A stretch of 8,761 nucleotides of DNA, taken from assembly GCA_947643945.1 (NCBI GenBank), contig CANRXN010000026.1, positions 1-8,761 on the forward strand. Reading direction: 5' to 3'. A program made the translations under genes and the position numbers. Positions 6,361-8,761 of the stretch are shown one piece after another. Below the pieces are notes generated by a model. The model ran no database searches. It saw only the letters and a list, made by a program, of their open reading frames with translations, and was not told where the DNA came from. Position 1 is the first letter of the stretch, and each line of letters starts with the position of its first letter. This DNA comes from an uncultured Clostridium sp. Lineage in GTDB: Bacteria > Bacillota > Clostridia > TANB77 > CAG-508.

Positions 6361-6915
6361 TTTTTCTTCTGTTTTTAAATCGTTATCTTGTAATAAAGAA
6401 TTTAACATCTTAGGGTAAATAGTAGAAGCATTTTGTCTCCAATTATCAACAATACGTTTTGCCATATCACGAGAACCAGCAATTGTTTTTACGGAAAAAA
6501 TTGTTTCGTTATTTTCGACAATTTTACATTTTATAATATATTCATTTTCATTTTTGGGAGTAAATTCTGCAATTACAGAAGACTCTTCTTCAATATTAGG
6601 AAATTCTTTAGCAAAAATATTATCTGCTTTTAATTTCATAATACCTGGTAACACGTCTTTTGTAAGAGTGTACGCATTATTTCCTTTGGAAGTGATTTTT
6701 ATAACACATTCGTCTTCTTTTGTATAAATACCTACTAAATTGGAATTGATTAAGTCTGTTAATACTTGTTTAAAATAAAAATAGTTCATGTTATTAACAG
6801 CGGTAATAATTTTAAATAAATCGTCTTGCTTAATTTCTCCTTTGATAAGATTTAATAGGTATAAAATTAATACCTTGTTTTCAGCCAAAGTAGTATTGCT
6901 TGAATTCGAACTCAT
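6358..6915 (-). CDS. DUF4364-family protein (probable winged-helix-like DNA-binding protein)
   Basis: The N-terminal region LAENKVLILYLLNLIKGEI...LFKIITAVNNMNYFYFKQVLTDLINSNLVGIYT has the helix pattern of a winged-helix domain and is characteristic of DUF4364 proteins common in clostridia. A wing-like strand pair (CVIKITSKGNNAYTL) follows, then a C-terminal beta-rich part (about 115-165). The gene probably starts at ATG 6913-6915 (MSSNSSNTT), giving 185 aa. AAGGAG on the minus strand (6927-6932) is 11 bases upstream of that ATG. The longer reading would start with a GTG at 6925-6927 that overlaps this same Shine-Dalgarno, so it is unlikely. A near-consensus promoter lies directly upstream. 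Family members are proposed transcription regulators, but no target is known. It is monocistronic and converges on the HExxH gene. Confidence 0.85.
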   Translation of the reverse strand: MSSNSSNTTLAENKVLILYLLNLIKGEIKQDDLFKIITAVNNMNYFYFKQVLTDLINSNLVGIYTKEDECVIKITSKGNNAYTLTKDVLPGIMKLKADNIFAKEFPNIEEESSVIAEFTPKNENEYIIKCKIVENNETIFSVKTIAGSRDMAKRIVDNWRQNASTIYPKMLNSLLQDNDLKTEEK

Positions 6916-6944
6916 ATTTTCTAGCACTCCTTACTTTTTTTTGG

Positions 6945-6973
6945 ATTATATCATATTTTGGATAGAATGTAAA
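6945..6973 (-). promoter_or_regulatory. Sigma-A-type promoter of the DUF4364 gene
   Basis: On the minus strand TTTACA (6968-6973) is followed after exactly 17 bases by TATAAT (6945-6950). The -10 matches consensus fully and the -35 at four of six positions. The gene's Shine-Dalgarno begins 13 bases downstream of the -10, so the leader is very short. Confidence 0.7.
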
Positions 6974-7004
6974 ATAAAATTGTGCAAAATGGTAAAAATA
7001 GTGG

Positions 7005-7010
7005 TATAAT
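7005..7010 (+). promoter_or_regulatory. Candidate rightward -10 element (TATAAT)
   Basis: A perfect TATAAT lies at 7005-7010, about 55 bp from the divergent DUF4364 promoter. No good -35 is present (TTGTGC with a 19-base spacer is the best seen). If active it would transcribe into the inverted-repeat element at 7041-7190, toward ldh. Confidence 0.3.
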
Positions 7011-7040
7011 ATTTACAATTCACAGTCTAAGTAATTCCAT

Positions 7041-7190
7041 AACAAAACTTATTATATTTTTATAAAATAACTCCCAGCTACATAACAGACTGTAAATCAT
7101 ATTTTTATTTTGCTATAAAAAGCTGATAACATTCTGTAATTTGCTGGTCCCCACGAATTGTTATTTTATAAAAATATAATGAATTTTGTT
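7041..7190. repeat. 150-bp element bounded by 31-bp near-perfect inverted repeats
   Basis: The left arm 7041-7071 begins AACAAAACTTATTATATTTT, and the right arm 7160-7190 ends ATATAATGAATTTTGTT. Their complements agree at 29 of 31 positions. The 88-bp interior is non-coding. A second pairing, CCAGC (7074-7078) with GCTGG (7143-7147), continues the symmetry inward, so the whole unit can fold as one long hairpin. It could be a MITE (no target duplication is clear) or a structured leader/operator upstream of ldh. Confidence 0.7.
7076..7139. repeat. Imperfect direct repeat inside the inverted-repeat element
   Basis: AGCTACATAACAGACTGTAA (from 7076) resembles AGCTGATAACATTCTGTAAT (from 7119). They share AGCT, ATAACA and CTGTAA with one indel, spaced about 43 bp. 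Possible paired protein-binding sites or an old duplication. Confidence 0.4.
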
Positions 7191-7219
7191 TATAAATAAT
7201 TTAACTTTGAATAGTGATG

Positions 7220-7225
7220 TATAAT
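7220..7225 (+). promoter_or_regulatory. Candidate -10 element of ldh
   Basis: TATAAT at 7220-7225 stands 25 bases before the ldh start codon, with the Shine-Dalgarno gaaagggg (7234-7241) between. No convincing -35 hexamer occurs at 16-18 bases, so an activator or a weak promoter would be expected. Confidence 0.4.
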
Positions 7226-7250
7226 ATAAAAAAGAAAGGGGCTTATAAAA

Positions 7251-8205
7251 ATGAAAAAGGGAAAAGTGGTTTTAGTAGGAACGCGGGTTTGTAGGAATGA
7301 GTATGGCGTATTCTATGCTAAATAGAGGTGGTATTGACGAGCTTGTTTTAATTGATATTGACAAAGAAAAGACAAAAGGGGAGGAAATGGACTTATCACA
7401 TGGTTTGCCATATGCTCCACAAAAAATGTTAATTAAAGCAGGCGATTATGAAGAATGTAAAGATGCCGAAGTAGTAGTAATTACAGCAGGTGTGGCACAA
7501 AAACCAGGACAAACAAGACTAGAATTAGCACAAGTAAATACCAAAATAATGAAGCAAATTACAAAATCTATCATGGCAAGTGGATTTCATGGCATTATTA
7601 TTGTAGCAAGTAATCCAGTAGATTTAATGGCTTATGTAGTTTGGAAGGTATCTGGCTTACCAAAAAACAAAGTAATTGGCTCAGGAACCGTATTAGATAC
7701 AGCAAGGTTACGTTATTTAATGGCAGATTATTTGCAAATATCAAGTAAAAATATTCATGCCTATATTATGGGAGAGCATGGAGATTCTTCTTTCGTTCCT
7801 TGGGATCATGCTTATGTGGGATGTAAAAAAGTAAAAGATATTATGAAAGATGGAAACCATCCAATGGAGGATTTAAAGAAAATACATGAAGGGGTAGTAA
7901 ATGCGGCCTATGAAATTATTGACAAGAAAAAAGCAACATATTACGGTATTGGTATGGCATTAAATCGTTTAGTTCGAGCTATTTTGGATAACGAAAATTC
8001 GATTTTAACAGTTTCTACTTATTTGGAAAATCAGTATGGACAAAATGATGTTTATATTGGCGTTCCTGCTATTATTAATGAAGATGGTGTTCGTGAATTG
8101 ATTGAACTTAATTTAAACGAATATGAGCAAGAAAAATTGGATAGTAGTTGTAGTTTGATTAAGCAAATGCGAGAAGGAGAAATTCAGAAGATAATAGAGG
8201 AATAA
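7251..8205 (+). pseudogene. ldh: L-lactate dehydrogenase, frameshifted in the NAD-binding loop
   Basis: Translation from ATG 7251 (Shine-Dalgarno gaaagggg, 7234-7241) gives MKKGKVVLVGT and then leaves frame; from 7285 the match resumes as GFVGMSMAYSML. Four bases (7281-7284) occupy the space of one Thr codon, so one extra base breaks the GxGxxG dinucleotide loop. With it corrected the product is 317 aa, normal for the family. All later landmarks are intact: LIDID, the specificity loop TAGVAQKPGQTRLEL with Gln (lactate rather than malate dehydrogenase), ASNPVDLM, GSGTVLDTARLRY with the substrate arginine, and GEHGDSSFVPW with the catalytic histidine. The enzyme reduces pyruvate to L-lactate with NADH in fermentation. 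A start at ATG 7297 would lack the NAD loop and has no spaced Shine-Dalgarno. The otherwise clean frame means a recent mutation or sequence error. Confidence 0.88.
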
Positions 8206-8207
8206 AT

Positions 8208-8258
8208 ATGAAGAAAGAATTAAAAACTCTTCTAATTTACTATGCTTATGATTTTTAA
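8208..8258 (+). CDS. Possible 16-codon ORF (MKKELKTLLIYYAYDF) after ldh
   Basis: ATG 8208 lies two bases after the ldh stop, with agagg (8196-8200) eight bases before it, and the frame ends at TAA 8256-8258. The peptide is not recognised. It could be a short translated peptide, the remains of a following gene, or chance. Nothing conserved can be seen. Confidence 0.25.
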   Translation: MKKELKTLLIYYAYDF

Positions 8259-8578
8259 GTGAAATGTAACAAAAACAGAAGTAAATTCGTATAATAAGTT
8301 ATAGAAATTTCCACACTGCAACGGTTTCGCCTACATTTTCGCAAGCAAGACTTGTTCAAAAGCAATCTCAACCTATCAAGTTCCAATAAAATGAAAGCCA
8401 ATGTTAAAATATACAAAAGGAACTTGCACAAACAAGGTAAACTTATTTTGCAGTGTTAGTGTAGCACAATGTTAAAGTGTAGATAATAAAATATAATAGT
8501 TATTAGCAAGTAAAAATAATTCATAAAATAGTTGCTAAATGAGAAAAGAAGTAAAAGGAATATAAAAAAACAAAATAG
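8259..8578. other. Gene-free stretch
   Basis: No frame with coding character is seen on either strand here. Apart from the nested segments at 8313-8456 there is a 10-bp direct repeat CAATGTTAAA (8399-8408, 8467-8476), a small palindrome TTAGCAA/TTGCTAA (8503-8509, 8532-8538) and a TATAAT at about 8492 without a -35. Confidence 0.6.
8313..8456. other. Nested complementary segments; possible structured RNA or degenerate repeat element
   Basis: Three complementary pairs are correctly nested: ACACTGCAA (8313-8321) with TTGCAGTGT (8448-8456), CTTGTT (8351-8356) with AACAAG (8431-8436), and CAAGTTCC (8377-8384) with GGAACTTG (8419-8426). All are perfect. The stretch is GC-richer than its surroundings at its left side and has no open frame. 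It could be a small RNA of about 150 nt on either strand, or a mobile-element remnant whose outer pair forms terminal repeats. No known RNA family was recognised. Confidence 0.45.
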
Positions 8579-8642
8579 TAGAACTTTCACGAAAAAGTGC
8601 AGTTGGTCGACACACGCCACTGCACTTTTCCTCGAAGTTCTA
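8579..8642. repeat. Two-part long hairpin
   Basis: The inner stem AAAAGTGCAGT (8593-8603) pairs with ACTGCACTTTT (8619-8629), extended by GG/CC with one bulge. The outer stem TAGAACTT (8579-8586) pairs with AAGTTCTA (8635-8642). Unpaired TCACG-type and CCTCG bases separate the stems as a symmetric internal loop. The hairpin is far stronger than others in the window and lacks an adjacent T tract on the plus strand, so it is not a plain terminator. Confidence 0.7.
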
Positions 8643-8702
8643 AAAATTTATGCCTACGAAAATTTTTCTCTTGTAGTTTTTAGAACGCATAAATTTTTAG
8701 AC
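8637..8702. repeat. Overlapping, mutually exclusive inverted repeats
   Basis: One 5' segment (8637-8653) can pair in two ways. GTTCTAAAAA (8637-8646) pairs perfectly with TTTTTAGAAC (8677-8686), with CTAC/GTAG (8654-8657, 8673-8676) stacking inside. Alternatively CTAAAAATTTATGC (8640-8653) pairs perfectly with GCATAAATTTTTAG (8687-8700). Its first bases also form the outer stem of the preceding hairpin. Three competing structures thus share the same bases. Confidence 0.65.
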
Positions 8703-8711
8703 AATAAGAAG

Positions 8712-8740
8712 TTGACATTTCATAACTTTCATGTTTTAAT
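8712..8740 (+). promoter_or_regulatory. Near-consensus sigma-A promoter pointing out of the window
   Basis: TTGACA (8712-8717), a spacer of exactly 17 bases, then TTTAAT (8735-8740). The -35 is perfect and the -10 has one mismatch. It directly follows the palindrome cluster and would drive a gene beyond the right edge. Confidence 0.6.
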
Positions 8741-8761
8741 AAAAAAGTAATTATATAGCAG

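Noticed and set aside
7278..7300. Programmed frameshift in ldh
   Set aside because: There is no slippery sequence, internal Shine-Dalgarno at a proper distance or stimulatory hairpin, and lactate dehydrogenases are not known to use frameshifting.
8532..8750. 72-codon open frame near the right edge
   Set aside because: It starts with a TTG, runs through the palindrome cluster and promoter, has no domain-like pattern, and is best explained as a chance frame in AT-rich structured DNA.

Overview
The window is strongly AT-rich, with short intergenic gaps, purine-rich Shine-Dalgarno sequences and a YqfC/YqfD sporulation pair. This points to a low-GC, spore-forming member of the Bacillota, most likely an anaerobic clostridial lineage. 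The genus cannot be determined from the sequence.

Left end (1-773) is a scarred region. It holds the last 30 codons of an off-window protein that looks like the tail of a serine recombinase. Next is a 5'-truncated, frameshifted polysaccharide deacetylase pseudogene of the PdaA type. Immediately after its stop codon comes a 211-bp non-coding element with 23-bp imperfect terminal inverted repeats and a strong subterminal hairpin, i.e. a MITE or REP-like insertion. It ends only 32 bp before the start of yqfC.

The core (806-5460) is one tightly packed rightward operon: yqfC, yqfD, an unrecognised 401-aa gene, ybeY, a DUF3048 membrane-anchored protein and a YlbF-family protein. Gaps are 0-30 bp. 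In many Firmicutes yqfC-yqfD is followed by phoH, a yqfF-type HD hydrolase gene, then ybeY. Here phoH and the HD gene are absent and the unknown alpha-helical protein occupies that position. It carries an internal repeat and is the main candidate for something undescribed. A weak hairpin at 5503-5547 may end the operon.

The middle right (5589-6927) has a small three-segment membrane protein with an HExxH zinc-protease signature and a later E-x-D-A motif, resembling the YugP family. It converges on a DUF4364-family winged-helix-like gene on the minus strand. A shared bidirectional terminator at 6311-6360 lies between them. The DUF4364 gene has a textbook promoter (TTTACA-17-TATAAT, minus strand).

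The right end (6974-8761) starts with a 323-bp gene-free gap containing a 150-bp element bounded by 31-bp near-perfect inverted repeats. It is followed by an L-lactate dehydrogenase gene interrupted by one extra base inside the glycine-rich NAD-binding loop, either a real pseudogene or a sequence error. The last 500 bp has no convincing gene. It is rich in structure: a nested set of complementary segments (8313-8456), a two-part GC-richer hairpin (8579-8642), overlapping mutually exclusive palindromes (8637-8702), and a near-consensus promoter (TTGACA-17-TTTAAT) pointing out of the window.

Taken together, the window has a conserved sporulation and RNA-maturation operon flanked by decaying genes and small inverted-repeat elements.
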